NCBI GenBank assembly: GCA_040754815.1
Contig: JBFMBX010000008.1
Location: forward strand, 1-64,000
Length of the DNA: 64,000 bases
Direction: 5' to 3'
DNA from: Bellilinea sp040754815
GTDB taxonomy: Bacteria; Chloroflexota; Anaerolineae; Anaerolineales; Anaerolineaceae
Shown: piece after piece, positions 16,520-25,178 of the stretch
Numbering within the stretch: position 1 is the stretch's first letter
How the letters are laid out: each line of letters starts with the position of its first letter
Program-made: the position numbers and the translations under genes
The notes under the pieces: generated by a model
The model's database searches: none
Seen by the model: the letters and a program-made list of their open reading frames with translations, nothing else
What the model was told of the DNA's origin: nothing

Positions 16520-16937
16520 GACATACGTCATAAAAGGAAAACCTGAAACAAAGTGGGTACTGGTGGATGCCAAGGGCCAAAACCTCGGCCGGCTGGCGAC
16601 TCAAATTGCCCGCTACCTGCTTGGGAAACATAAACCCTCCTTCACCCCGGGCGTACCGATGGGTGATTATGTGGTGGTCATCAACGCCCAGCAGCTGGAA
16701 GTTGCCGATAAGCGGTTGGATACCAAGTTTTATTACAAGCATTCCAACTACCCCGGTGGATTGAAAGTTGTTGGTATGCGTGAACAATTGAACCGCCATC
16801 CTGACCGGGTAATTCGTGCCGCGGTGTGGGGTATGCTGCCGCATAACAAGCTTGGCCGCAAACTGATTAAACGGTTGAAAGTATATGCTGGCAGCGAACA
16901 TCCCCATGAAGCGCAAAAGCCAGAGCCTGTAGCATAA
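16512..16937 (+). CDS. rplM: 50S ribosomal protein L13
   Basis: 141 residues from GTG 16512, with GAGAAGAGG just upstream, giving (M)DKTYVIKGKPETKWVLVDAKGQNLGRLAT, which lines up with known L13 N-termini. A GTG at 16497 would add five residues. GDYVVVINA, WGMLPHNKLGRKLIKRLKVYAGSEHPHEAQKP are family patterns. L13 is an early 50S assembly protein. Confidence 0.95.
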   Translation: MDKTYVIKGKPETKWVLVDAKGQNLGRLATQIARYLLGKHKPSFTPGVPMGDYVVVINAQQLEVADKRLDTKFYYKHSNYPGGLKVVGMREQLNRHPDRVIRAAVWGMLPHNKLGRKLIKRLKVYAGSEHPHEAQKPEPVA

Positions 16938-16952
16938 AGGAGTGGGCAAGAT

Positions 16953-17348
16953 ATGTCAGTTCAGTATTACGAAGGTGTTGGGCGACGCAAAGAGGCCACC
17001 GCGCGAGTGCGCATCATGAGCGGAACGGGAAAATTCACCGTCAATCAGAAACCGCTCGAAGAATACTTCACGCGCATCGGCGATGTGGAGGCAATTCTCA
17101 AACCGTTCCAGGCAACCCAGCAGGAACGTTCGACGTTCGATGTCACGGTTGTAGTGAATGGCGGTGGTGTGACCGGTCAAACCGATGCTGTTCAATTGGG
17201 GCTGGCACGTGCGCTTGCCAAAATGAACGCAGACTTTGTTCACGATTTGCGCAAGTATAAGTTGCTCACCCGCGATCCGCGCGTCAAAGAACGCAAGAAA
17301 CCGGGTCTCAAGCGGGCGCGCAAGGCACCGACCTACACCAAACGCTAA
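16953..17348 (+). CDS. rpsI: 30S ribosomal protein S9
   Basis: A 131-residue protein, with YYEGVGRRKEATARVRIMSGTGKFTVN at the start. The tail LTRDPRVKERKKPGLKRARKAPTYTKR carries the C-terminal lysine-arginine that contacts P-site tRNA. The start follows AAAGGAGTGGG. It closes the ribosomal supercluster and is followed by a terminator. Confidence 0.98.
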   Translation: MSVQYYEGVGRRKEATARVRIMSGTGKFTVNQKPLEEYFTRIGDVEAILKPFQATQQERSTFDVTVVVNGGGVTGQTDAVQLGLARALAKMNADFVHDLRKYKLLTRDPRVKERKKPGLKRARKAPTYTKR

Positions 17349-17391
17349 AATTCAAGCGGAATTTGCTCGTTTCCCCTTTCGGGGGCATCCA

Positions 17392-17456
17392 ATTGCAGGG
17401 CAGATTTCCTCCACCCGGTTGTTTAGAACGGGTAGAGGGCTGCTCTGCAATGTTTT
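17392..17456 (+). terminator. Terminator of the ribosomal protein cluster
   Basis: ATTGCAGGGCAG (17392-17403) pairs with CTGCTCTGCAAT (17440-17451) over 12 bp with one G-T wobble, enclosing a smaller ACCCG/CGGGT hairpin. GTTTTGGG follows. It lies 44 bp after rpsI and ends the long plus-strand cluster. Confidence 0.7.
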
Positions 17457-17490
17457 GGGTTAGAATGCTATTCTAAAGGAGCAATTGATT

Positions 17491-18960
17491 ATGGAATCTA
17501 CCGATGATTTCGGCATTGTAATTCTTGGTTTGGGACCCGGTGACGAGCAACACCTGACCCGGCAAGCGTGGACATGGTTGAACCGCATCGAACGCCTGCA
17601 TGTGCGGACACGCCATCATCCCGTCATTGAACATTTGCCGGCAGGTTTGGAAATTGTTTCCTTCGATTACTTATACGAAACGAAGGATAGTTTTGAGGCA
17701 GTTTATGAGACGATTGTTGAGGAAATTCTTGCGCTGGGCAAACAGACCACAGGTGTAACCTATGCGGTGCCCGGCCACCCTTTTGTGGCAGAAGCAACAG
17801 CCCCTGAAATTATCCGTCGGGCAGCCCGTGAGGGGATACCGGTACGGATCATCGAGGGCATGAGTTTCCTCGAACCTGTGTTCAGTGCCTTGCAGTTCGA
17901 TCCCTTCCCTCGTCTTGCATTGCTGGATGCTTTGGAAATTGGCAGGCTGCATACGCCCGGTTATCCACCGGATATGCCAGCACTTATCACTCAGATTTAC
18001 AATAAAATGACTGCTTCGGGGGTCAAACTGGCCCTTAATGCCGTTTATCCGGATGAATTTCGTGTCAGGCTGGTTCACGCAGCCGGCACCTCTCAGCAGA
18101 TTGTGGAAGATTTAATGCTTTACGAAATTGACCGCAGTCCGCATCTCGGCCTGATGACCGCTTTGTTCGTTCCGGCATTGAGCGCTGATGCTTCACTGGA
18201 ATCATTTCAAGAGGTGGTTGCCCGCTTACGCGCGCCGGATGGATGCCCATGGGACCGCGAACAGACCCACTTAACCTTGCGAAAGTATCTTCTGGAGGAA
18301 GCGTACGAAGCCATTGAAGCGCTGGATAAAGAAGATCCGGAAGCATTGCGGGAAGAACTGGGGGATTTGCTTTTGCAAATCGTTCTTCATGCACAGATTG
18401 CCGCAGAAGAGGGTGAATTCAATATGGCTGAGGTTATTCAGGGGATTCACCGGAAAATTGTTCGCCGCCACCCTCACGTATTTGGGGATGTGCGCGTCAG
18501 CGGGGTGGACGGGGTGCTGCGCAACTGGCAAAAATTGAAAGAAGAGGAGCGGGCACTCAACGGCCAGAGTGAAGCCAAAAGTATACTTGAAGGAATACCG
18601 CTAAGTTTACCTGCTCTCTCACAGGCTCAGGAAGTGCAAAGCCGGGCTGCGCGGGTGGGTTTTGACTGGGCGGAGATTCAACCGGTATTACAAAAAGTAT
18701 TTGAAGAAATTCAAGAGGTTCAAACAGCACAAAGTGATCATGAAAGAGAAAAGGAGATTGGGGATTTGCTGTTTGCGGTAGTCAACCTGGCGCGCTGGTA
18801 CAAAGTGGATGCGGAAAGTGCCCTACGCTCGGCGAATCTGCGTTTCCGCCAGCGGTTTGGGTATATCGAAGAACGTGCCCGTCAGACCGGTCGAGAACTT
18901 ACCTCGATGACGCTGGAGGAAATGGACCGCTGGTGGGATGAAGCCAAGCGGAATCTCTGA
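17491..18960 (+). CDS. mazG: Tetrapyrrole methylase-like / MazG fusion (YabN type)
   Basis: 489 residues from ATG 17491 with AAAGGAG nine bases upstream. Residues about 8-220 form a SAM-dependent methyltransferase domain of the tetrapyrrole methylase fold (VILGLGPGDEQHLT, then YAVPGHPFVAEAT). Residues about 240-480 are a two-repeat MazG nucleoside triphosphate pyrophosphohydrolase with APDGCPWDREQTH, LLEEAYEAIEAL and LREELGDLLLQIVLHAQ as the metal-binding EExxE/ExxD pattern. Bacillus YabN has the same order. It likely hydrolyses aberrant NTPs. The substrate of the methylase half is unknown. It is convergent with the next gene with no gap. Confidence 0.9.
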   Translation: MESTDDFGIVILGLGPGDEQHLTRQAWTWLNRIERLHVRTRHHPVIEHLPAGLEIVSFDYLYETKDSFEAVYETIVEEILALGKQTTGVTYAVPGHPFVAEATAPEIIRRAAREGIPVRIIEGMSFLEPVFSALQFDPFPRLALLDALEIGRLHTPGYPPDMPALITQIYNKMTASGVKLALNAVYPDEFRVRLVHAAGTSQQIVEDLMLYEIDRSPHLGLMTALFVPALSADASLESFQEVVARLRAPDGCPWDREQTHLTLRKYLLEEAYEAIEALDKEDPEALREELGDLLLQIVLHAQIAAEEGEFNMAEVIQGIHRKIVRRHPHVFGDVRVSGVDGVLRNWQKLKEEERALNGQSEAKSILEGIPLSLPALSQAQEVQSRAARVGFDWAEIQPVLQKVFEEIQEVQTAQSDHEREKEIGDLLFAVVNLARWYKVDAESALRSANLRFRQRFGYIEERARQTGRELTSMTLEEMDRWWDEAKRNL

Positions 18961-19425
18961 TTACTTTTTGCGCAATTCGGGAGAATCGAACCACAGGCCG
19001 GAGATCAGATGGGGTTCTTCGCGGTTGAAAACAATACGCATCGTCACTAAGTTGTCTTTTTCATAGGTCAGGCGGTAGATGACAATGCTGAATTTTTCAT
19101 CTTGCAATACCTGTTGGATTTCGTGCGACTGGTACGCGCCGAGTTTACCGGTCAATGTGGCAAGCAGGTTCTCAAAGGCAGCCTCATCCATGCCTTTCTT
19201 CATGGTTTCGTCAAAGTCCTTTGAGAATGTTGCATAATCGCGGTTGATCAAGCCGTTGATCAGGTTTTCGCCCATCGGTTCGGCGTATTCCAGAACGGCA
19301 TCGCGTTCCTCGCCTTCCAGCGTGCGGGTTTGAGTCTGGGGAGACAACAGGCTGCATGCTGTGATGAGGGTGGAAGAGATCATTAACCAAAAAAACAGGG
19401 TGATTACAGTTTTTGGAATTTTCAT
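18961..19425 (-). CDS. Small lipoprotein, DUF3887-like
   Basis: A 154-residue predicted lipoprotein. A signal peptide (residues 1-23) ends in the lipobox LITAC with the acylated Cys24. The rest is a soluble alpha/beta domain with ENLINGLINRDYATFSKDFDETMKKGMDEAAFENLL, resembling DUF3887-type proteins (a SnoaL/NTF2-like fold proposed for that family). No catalytic residues are evident. It is 9 bp downstream of the tryptophanase-like gene on the same strand and probably cotranscribed. Confidence 0.75.
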   Translation of the reverse strand: MKIPKTVITLFFWLMISSTLITACSLLSPQTQTRTLEGEERDAVLEYAEPMGENLINGLINRDYATFSKDFDETMKKGMDEAAFENLLATLTGKLGAYQSHEIQQVLQDEKFSIVIYRLTYEKDNLVTMRIVFNREEPHLISGLWFDSPELRKK

Positions 19426-19434
19426 GGCTGCCTC

Positions 19435-20811
19435 CTATAGAGGTTCAAATCGTGCAGTGAAGTGGCGTAACAGAGGGGGAGCATAAGTAATGCGATAACC
19501 CCGCAAATTTTCTCTTTTTTGAGTTAGGGTTTTCAAGATTTCTACGATGTAATCGAAATGGCTGCGGGTATATGTGCGCCGGGGAATTGCCAGCCGCACC
19601 AGTTCCAGTTTGGGGTAAATCATCTCGCCGGTATCCGGGTCGGGGTAAGCGAACATGACCGAGCCGATTTCAACGCCGCGGATGCCGCCTTCGAGGTACA
19701 GGGCGGCGGCAAGTGCCTGCCCGGGAAATTCGGCATGAGGGATGTGCGGTAAAAGCCGCCCGGCATCCAGGTAAATGGCATGGCCGCCAGCCGGTTCAAC
19801 GATGGGGATACCGGCGGTTTTCAACTGGTCGGCAAAGTAAGCCGTCTGGCCAATGCGGTAGGCGAGGTAATTTTCATCCAATCCCTCCAATAACCCGACA
19901 GCCATGGCATCCAGATCCCGGCCTGCCAGTCCGCCATAGGTGACAAAGCCCTCCCGCAAAATTAATTCATTAGAAATGCGCTGAAACAAATCATGGTCAC
20001 GCACTGCCAGAAATCCTCCAATATTGACCAGCGCATCTTTCTTGGCGGACATCCATGCACCATCAGCCAGAGAAAAAATTTGATTGGCGATTTCGAGAGT
20101 AGAAAGATGGGCAAATTCGGGTTCTCGCTGCTTGATAAAATAAGCATTTTCTGCAAAACGGCAGGCATCAATAAAGAAGGGAATACCATATTCGTGGTAC
20201 ACCTCAGCCACAGCACGGATATTGGCCAGGGAAACAGGCTGGCCGCCGCCGGCGTTGTTGGTTATGGTAATACTGCCAAAGGGTATGTTTTGTGGACCGA
20301 CCTGCTGGATGAATGACCGAAGTTTCTGGATATCCATATTGCCCTTAAAAGGGTGCTGGCTGGTCGGGTCAAAGGCCTCATCAATGACCAGATTGGTTGG
20401 ACGCCCGCCACGTGCCCGGATGTTACCATCGGTGGTATCGAAGTGCATATTGGATGGCACATACATGCCGGGTTTGACCAGCAATTGAGTGAGGATGTTC
20501 TCCGCTGCTCTTCCCTGATGAGTGGGGACAAAATGTTCAAAACCAAAAATTTTCTTCATTACCTCAGCGAGGTGGTAGTAAGAGCGTGCGCCGGCATAGG
20601 ATTCATCGCCGGTCATCATGGCTGCCCACTGATGGTGGCTCATCGTGCCGGTGCCAGAATCGGTCAACAGGTCAATGAACACATCTTCTGCACGTAAATT
20701 GAAGAGGTTGTAACCGGCAGCCCGCATGGCCTGTTCTCGTTCTTCTGGAGAGATGAGATGAATTGGCTCAACCATTTTGATGCGAAATGGTTCAACGGGG
20801 TAAGGGATCAT
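19435..20811 (-). CDS. tnaA: Tryptophanase-type beta-eliminating lyase
   Basis: 458 residues from the ATG at 20811, where GGAGGAAAC lies about ten bases upstream. A longer reading to 21015 has no binding site. This is a PLP enzyme of the tryptophanase/tyrosine phenol-lyase family: TGDESYAGARSYY, a PLP lysine in DGAWMSAKKDALVNIGG (Lys257 or Lys258) and GGLAGRDLDAMAVGL. Residue Asp125 in HFDTTDGN matches the tryptophanase Asp, not the Thr of tyrosine phenol-lyase, so indole + pyruvate + ammonia from tryptophan is favoured. No permease or tnaC-like leader was seen. Confidence 0.85.
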   Translation of the reverse strand: MIPYPVEPFRIKMVEPIHLISPEEREQAMRAAGYNLFNLRAEDVFIDLLTDSGTGTMSHHQWAAMMTGDESYAGARSYYHLAEVMKKIFGFEHFVPTHQGRAAENILTQLLVKPGMYVPSNMHFDTTDGNIRARGGRPTNLVIDEAFDPTSQHPFKGNMDIQKLRSFIQQVGPQNIPFGSITITNNAGGGQPVSLANIRAVAEVYHEYGIPFFIDACRFAENAYFIKQREPEFAHLSTLEIANQIFSLADGAWMSAKKDALVNIGGFLAVRDHDLFQRISNELILREGFVTYGGLAGRDLDAMAVGLLEGLDENYLAYRIGQTAYFADQLKTAGIPIVEPAGGHAIYLDAGRLLPHIPHAEFPGQALAAALYLEGGIRGVEIGSVMFAYPDPDTGEMIYPKLELVRLAIPRRTYTRSHFDYIVEILKTLTQKRENLRGYRITYAPPLLRHFTARFEPL

Positions 20812-21008
20812 TAAAATGTTTCCTCCGCGTTGGGGTAGAAATGGGAATTGGAACTTATGGATGAGTTTATCACAAAATCTGGATTGCTTGAATTGATTGT
20901 GATGATTGTCACTCAAATTCGTTATAACCATTAACATAATATAATTTGAAAACATTACAAAATATTTGCAAAAACAATAAGACGATATAAATATTATTGA
21001 TGTTTCTA

Positions 21009-21036
21009 TTGACAAAGATGGACTTTCTGTTATGAT
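21009..21036 (+). promoter_or_regulatory. Promoter of the 21-23 kb envelope operon
   Basis: A perfect TTGACA (21009-21014), 16 bp and TATGAT (21031-21036), predicted start near 21043, 24 nt before the first gene. It lies in an AT-rich 255-bp divergent region (20812-21066), in which no further element was recognised. Confidence 0.75.
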
Positions 21037-21066
21037 TAGGTTAAGAAAACTTTGGGAGTGTTTTTC

Positions 21067-22143
21067 ATGGCGATTCGGACTTTACCCAGCGGTTTAAATC
21101 CTCAAATTCGTATTCAGGCAGAAGATCATCTTTCGCTGATCGGATGGGATCAGCCTCAGCTTCAAATACGGGTGCAGGATGAAGCGCGGCTGCATATTCG
21201 ACAGGAAAACGGCGGATGGTTAATTCACTGTGAAGAAGATACGGTGATCCAGTTACCGGTCGATTCAACCATTCAGGTGGATTTTGTGCATGGTTCGATG
21301 TCGGCAATTAACCTGCGGGGCGCGTTGAGGATTGAAAATGTCGGAGGCCACCTGACGTTGAGAGAAGTGGGTGAGGTAAATTGTATCAATGTGGGGGGAC
21401 ACCTCAAGGTTTTCAAATTAAACGGGAATCTGGTGGTTACCAATATTGGCGGCAATCTCAAAGGGGCGGAGGTCCACGGCACGATACGGGTGGAGAATAC
21501 CGGCGGTTCGATCAAACTGCTGGATGTTCGCCGGGCAGAGGTGCTCAGGGCAGGGGGGAGCATCAAAGTAAAGCTGCTTGAATTGGGCGGAGATTTGCAG
21601 GCTTCAGCGGGTGGGAGTATTAAGTTGTGGCTTCCTGTTGGCAGCGGCTATCAACTGGATGCCAGCAGTGGTGGCGAGCGGATTCTCTTTCAGGAAAGAG
21701 GGCAATCCGTGCGGCAGGTGACCCACCGTTATCAGGGAACGGTTGGCGGCGGGGGAGTGCGCTTGAAACTGGCTGCCGGCGGTTCGATAATCATTAAAGA
21801 GGGGGAATGGGAAGAAGAAGGGGTTGAGGAAGATTTTGCCAGCCAATATGAAAATTTGGGAGAGCAAATTGCTCAACGAGTGCAGGAGAAAATAAAACGA
21901 GCGGAAGAGCGAATGCGTTTAGCACAACAACGGGCCGAGCGGGCTGCCAGCCGGCGAGCGGGGCAGGGAGAATTTTTCAACATTGACGGAATTAATTTTA
22001 CATTTGGTAAACATCCTCCGGTGCAACCAAAGCGCGCAACCGAAGAAGAGCGCCTGATCATTCTGAATTTGTTAAAGGAGAAGAAAATCACTGCAGAAGA
22101 AGCCAATCGCTTGCTTGATGCTCTGGAAGGGAAATTTCATTAA
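21067..22143 (+). CDS. DUF4097-like beta-helix protein with SHOCT-like tail
   Basis: 358 residues from ATG 21067 with GGGAG upstream (a TTG at 21052 is possible). Residues about 60-240 form short repeating strands rich in GG-x-L and GGSIK patterns (VGGHLTLREV, VGGHLKVFKL, IGGNLKGAEV, TGGSIKLLDV), typical of a DUF4097 right-handed beta helix. A charged coiled-coil stretch (about 265-305, RVQEKIKRAEERMRLAQQRAERAA) follows. The C-terminus EEERLIILNLLKEKKITAEEANRLLDALEG is a SHOCT-like module. Bacillus YvlB-type proteins combine similar parts. No signal peptide, so probably cytoplasmic. The exact role is unknown. Confidence 0.75.
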   Translation: MAIRTLPSGLNPQIRIQAEDHLSLIGWDQPQLQIRVQDEARLHIRQENGGWLIHCEEDTVIQLPVDSTIQVDFVHGSMSAINLRGALRIENVGGHLTLREVGEVNCINVGGHLKVFKLNGNLVVTNIGGNLKGAEVHGTIRVENTGGSIKLLDVRRAEVLRAGGSIKVKLLELGGDLQASAGGSIKLWLPVGSGYQLDASSGGERILFQERGQSVRQVTHRYQGTVGGGGVRLKLAAGGSIIIKEGEWEEEGVEEDFASQYENLGEQIAQRVQEKIKRAEERMRLAQQRAERAASRRAGQGEFFNIDGINFTFGKHPPVQPKRATEEERLIILNLLKEKKITAEEANRLLDALEGKFH

Positions 22144-22206
22144 ATAACCTTACGGCAGGTGGTTGGATCAACCTGATTCATCATCATATTTTTCAGGAGG
22201 CGGCGG

Positions 22207-22842
22207 ATGAGCGAGGAGCGTTTAGAATTACTGCGTAAGATTGAGGCTGGCGAAATTTCCCCTGAAGAAGGGCTGCGGTTAATTAATGCCCTGGATGAGA
22301 AAATTGATCTCCCTCACCCAGATGAAGAAGCCGGCGATGTGGAAGAAGTCGTTGAAAAAGTGGAGCGCGTGGATGTTGTTGAAACTCACAGTGAAAAGAC
22401 AACACCACCGGATTTCCGCCGCTGGCGGCGCTTTTCCTGGTTTGTGTTCGGTCTGATGGTGTTGTTGACGGCATTGGGCGCCGTCTGGATGGTGCAGGGT
22501 TGGCTGGTTCGTCCGTGGGGGTGGGGGTTCTGGTTTGCCTGGCTGCCTTTTTTGATTGGTATAATTGGCATGTGGTTGTCTTATAATTCTCCCTGGTTGC
22601 ATGTGCGAATTCGTCAGCAGAAAGGCAAGAAACCGGAGAGGATCGCCATCAGTTTTCCGCTGCCTATTCATGCTGCCGTTTGGTTTCTGAGAACGTTTGA
22701 CCGCTGGCTGCCACCCCATGTGAGAGAACAAAATGTGGCAGATATGCTTAACGAGATGAAGAAGAATTTATCGGCAAACGAACCTATCCATATTCAGGTC
22801 AACGACAAGGATGGCGAAGAGGTGGAGGTCTTTATCGGCTGA
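22207..22842 (+). CDS. Membrane protein with N-terminal SHOCT-like module
   Basis: 211 residues after a strong CAGGAGGCGGCGG binding site. The N-terminus ERLELLRKIEAGEISPEEGLRLINAL mirrors the C-terminus of the preceding protein. An acidic linker follows, then two hydrophobic segments at about residues 78-97 and 104-125 (FVFGLMVLLTALGAVWMVQGWL, then WFAWLPFLIGIIGMWLSY), and a soluble C-terminal part. The layout (a small cytoplasmic module tied to the membrane) resembles regulator or anti-sigma partner proteins. This is inference. The stop overlaps the next start by one base (TGATG). Confidence 0.7.
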   Translation: MSEERLELLRKIEAGEISPEEGLRLINALDEKIDLPHPDEEAGDVEEVVEKVERVDVVETHSEKTTPPDFRRWRRFSWFVFGLMVLLTALGAVWMVQGWLVRPWGWGFWFAWLPFLIGIIGMWLSYNSPWLHVRIRQQKGKKPERIAISFPLPIHAAVWFLRTFDRWLPPHVREQNVADMLNEMKKNLSANEPIHIQVNDKDGEEVEVFIG

Positions 22843-23456
22843 TGAGGCGGTTTCTACCTCTTGTTCTTCTGATAATTTCGTCTGTGCTTTTTGTTTTTAC
22901 TTTCTTTCCCGCCCCACGGATGACCGACCATTTCGGTGTGGATGGGGCGGTGTTTCTTCCGCAACCCATGGAGGGAGAATCCCAATGGATCGAATTTGAA
23001 TTTTCCTTTCCGCGCCGGGTTCGATTGGGCGAAAAAGCCTCAATAACCTTAAAAATAAATTTGGATGAGCGGAATACAGGGGAAGTGCAGGCGTGGCAGG
23101 CGCGGCTGCAAATGAGCGGCGTATCAATTTCTCCGGATGGTGATTCGCGGCAAAGAGCAATTGCCGGAAAAGAAACCTTATTCCGTTGGTACATCGAACC
23201 CTACAAATTAAATGCCGGCAAAGGGACATTGTGGTTGTATGGTATTCGTAAGGACAATCCGGCTGGAGACAATGCCGAGTTGATTTTGTCTCATCCTTTT
23301 GAGGTGAAAGTTTGGGGCTGGATGGGCGCACTCAGTTGGAATTTCCTGAGAGTTTTGGCCGGAGCGGGTGTGGTCATTGCCCTGTTGTGGTGGGGGTGGG
23401 GGAACCGATTGAAATCGGCACACAAAAATAATATGCCGGCTAAAACATACGGATAA
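22842..23456 (+). CDS. Membrane-anchored extracytoplasmic protein, unknown function
   Basis: 204 residues. The N-terminal hydrophobic segment (LPLVLLIISSVLFVFTFF) is a signal or anchor. A soluble beta-rich domain of about 130 residues follows, with FEFSFPRRVRLGEKASITLKINLDERNTG, which reads like an Ig-type fold, and a single C-terminal membrane segment (NFLRVLAGAGVVIALLWWGWG). It is the last gene of the three-gene operon and is translationally coupled to the gene before it. No catalytic motif seen. Confidence 0.65.
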   Translation: MRRFLPLVLLIISSVLFVFTFFPAPRMTDHFGVDGAVFLPQPMEGESQWIEFEFSFPRRVRLGEKASITLKINLDERNTGEVQAWQARLQMSGVSISPDGDSRQRAIAGKETLFRWYIEPYKLNAGKGTLWLYGIRKDNPAGDNAELILSHPFEVKVWGWMGALSWNFLRVLAGAGVVIALLWWGWGNRLKSAHKNNMPAKTYG

Positions 23457-23480
23457 CAGATTCAAAATTTGTGGTTTTGC

Positions 23481-23509
23481 TTTACAAACAGGGGGTAAGT
23501 TGATAAAAT
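23481..23509 (+). promoter_or_regulatory. Promoter of the nuo operon
   Basis: TTTACA (23481-23486), 17 bp and TAAAAT (23504-23509), with a TG two positions upstream of the -10 (extended -10). The predicted start near 23516 is about 63 nt before nuoA, whose binding site is CAGGAG. Confidence 0.7.
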
Positions 23510-23578
23510 GGAGGTATTGGGTGGGGATGGGAAAGATTACCATTGATCCCTCTATCTTGAGACCACACAGGAGCTTGT

Positions 23579-23935
23579 ATGCTGGGAAACTGGTTGTACA
23601 TCGGTATCTTTGCACTGGTGGCCTTACTCATGCCAGCTGTAACCATTTTTATTGCTGGAATACTCGCCCCCAAAAAACCAGATCCAATTAAAAATTCTAC
23701 TTACGAATGCGGTATTGAAACCGTAGGCCCGAGCTGGACACAAATCAAAATTCAGTATTATGTCTTTGCTCTGGTCTTTTTAATTTTTGATGTAGAGGCT
23801 GTTTTATTATTTCCGTGGGCGGTTGCCTATAATTTCCTCCCTATCTACGCCATTCTGGAAGGTGTCATCTTCCTGTTGATTCTGGTGGTTGGTTTGATTT
23901 ACGCGTGGCGCAAAGGTGCGCTGGAATGGTTTTAA
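23579..23935 (+). CDS. nuoA: NADH-quinone oxidoreductase subunit A
   Basis: A 118-residue membrane protein with three hydrophobic segments. The conserved stretch YECGIETVGPSWTQIKIQYYVFALVFLIFDVEAVLLFPWA includes the cysteine of the TM1-2 loop near the quinone site and the Asp-x-Glu of TM2. NuoA links the peripheral and membrane arms. Unlike the usual nuoABCD order, the next gene is nuoH. Confidence 0.97.
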   Translation: MLGNWLYIGIFALVALLMPAVTIFIAGILAPKKPDPIKNSTYECGIETVGPSWTQIKIQYYVFALVFLIFDVEAVLLFPWAVAYNFLPIYAILEGVIFLLILVVGLIYAWRKGALEWF

Positions 23936-23960
23936 TTCGCTTCTTCGCGGGGTAAGAGTG

Positions 23961-25178
23961 ATGGACTTTTTACGCGATCCATTTGGTTTTGTGATTAACT
24001 GGTACGTTGGCTTGCTGAGTCAATTCGGTTTACCTCCAGAGGTGGTTGAGGTAATTGCCAGTCTCACTGGTGCGTTAGTACTGGCGACCGGTGCGATGCT
24101 GTTTGTGGTGTTTTTGATCTGGTATGAACGCAAGTTGATCGGCCGGATTCAAGACCGGTTTGGCCCGAACCGCGTTGGTCCATGGGGAATCTTTCAACCG
24201 ATTGCCGACATGTTGAAAATTTTTACCAAAGAATACATCACACCCGATGGAGCCGAAAAGTTCACCTACAATTTAGCGCCGATCCTTGCCGTGGCTGCCG
24301 TTTTGCTCCTGTGGTCTGTTCTGCCCCTTTCGGTCACGGTGTTTGGCACGGATTTGAACGTTGGTTTCCTGTTTTTGATTGCGGTAGGCGCGTTGGGAGA
24401 GGTAAGTTACATTTTGGCCGGCTGGAGTTCGAACAATAAATATGCTCTGCTGGGGGCGCTTCGTCTGGTGGCTCAATTAATCTCCTATGAGGTGCCGCTG
24501 GTACTTTCGGCTCTTGTGCCGGTCATGTTAGCAGGCACATTAAGTGTGGTTGGCCTTGTTCAGGCGCAGGAAATCTGGTTTATTGTTACGGCGCCGGCGG
24601 CAGCATTGATTTTCTTCATTGCTTCGATTGCTGAAATTGGCCGCTCGCCCTTTGATCTGGTTGAGGCCGAATCGGAGCTGGTAGCGGGTTACAACATTGA
24701 ATATTCGGGCTTGAAATTTGGCATGTTTTATGTGGCAGAATTTCTGCATGCCTTTACAGTTTCAATGATTTTTGCCGTGGTGTTTTTAGGCGGTTGGCGC
24801 GGCCCTGCTGCGGAGCAGGTTCCAATTTTGGGATTTGTTTATTTGATGTTGAAAACATTTGTGGTCTATTTTGTGACCATCTTATTCCGTGGCACTTTAC
24901 CCCGTTTTCGCATTGATCAGATGATGAACCTGAACTGGAAGGTGCTGACACCTCTTTCTCTGGCTCTGGTCATGGTGATGGCCGTTGTGGGTGGCTTGAC
25001 ACGGGACTTGCCGCTTTTCTGGCAGGCTGCAGCCTATCTTGCAGTAAATATCATTTTACTGGTGATTGCCGATCAATTGATCCGGCTTTTCCAACGAAAG
25101 AAACCAAAACAAGCCCTTGCCATTCGCGGAGGGCACGGGGCTCTAACAACATCCACAAAATACGGAACAGGTGAATGA
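23961..25178 (+). CDS. nuoH: NADH-quinone oxidoreductase subunit H
   Basis: 405 residues from ATG 23961 (GGGGTAAGAG upstream). Eight or more membrane segments. Signatures ERKLIGRIQDRFGPNRVGPWGIFQPIADMLK and EIGRSPFDLVEAESELVAGYNIEYSG form the quinone chamber and the acidic entry of the proton path. The C-terminus is extended by about 30 polar residues. It follows nuoA by 25 bp and overlaps nuoJ by 4 bp. Confidence 0.97.
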   Translation: MDFLRDPFGFVINWYVGLLSQFGLPPEVVEVIASLTGALVLATGAMLFVVFLIWYERKLIGRIQDRFGPNRVGPWGIFQPIADMLKIFTKEYITPDGAEKFTYNLAPILAVAAVLLLWSVLPLSVTVFGTDLNVGFLFLIAVGALGEVSYILAGWSSNNKYALLGALRLVAQLISYEVPLVLSALVPVMLAGTLSVVGLVQAQEIWFIVTAPAAALIFFIASIAEIGRSPFDLVEAESELVAGYNIEYSGLKFGMFYVAEFLHAFTVSMIFAVVFLGGWRGPAAEQVPILGFVYLMLKTFVVYFVTILFRGTLPRFRIDQMMNLNWKVLTPLSLALVMVMAVVGGLTRDLPLFWQAAAYLAVNIILLVIADQLIRLFQRKKPKQALAIRGGHGALTTSTKYGTGE

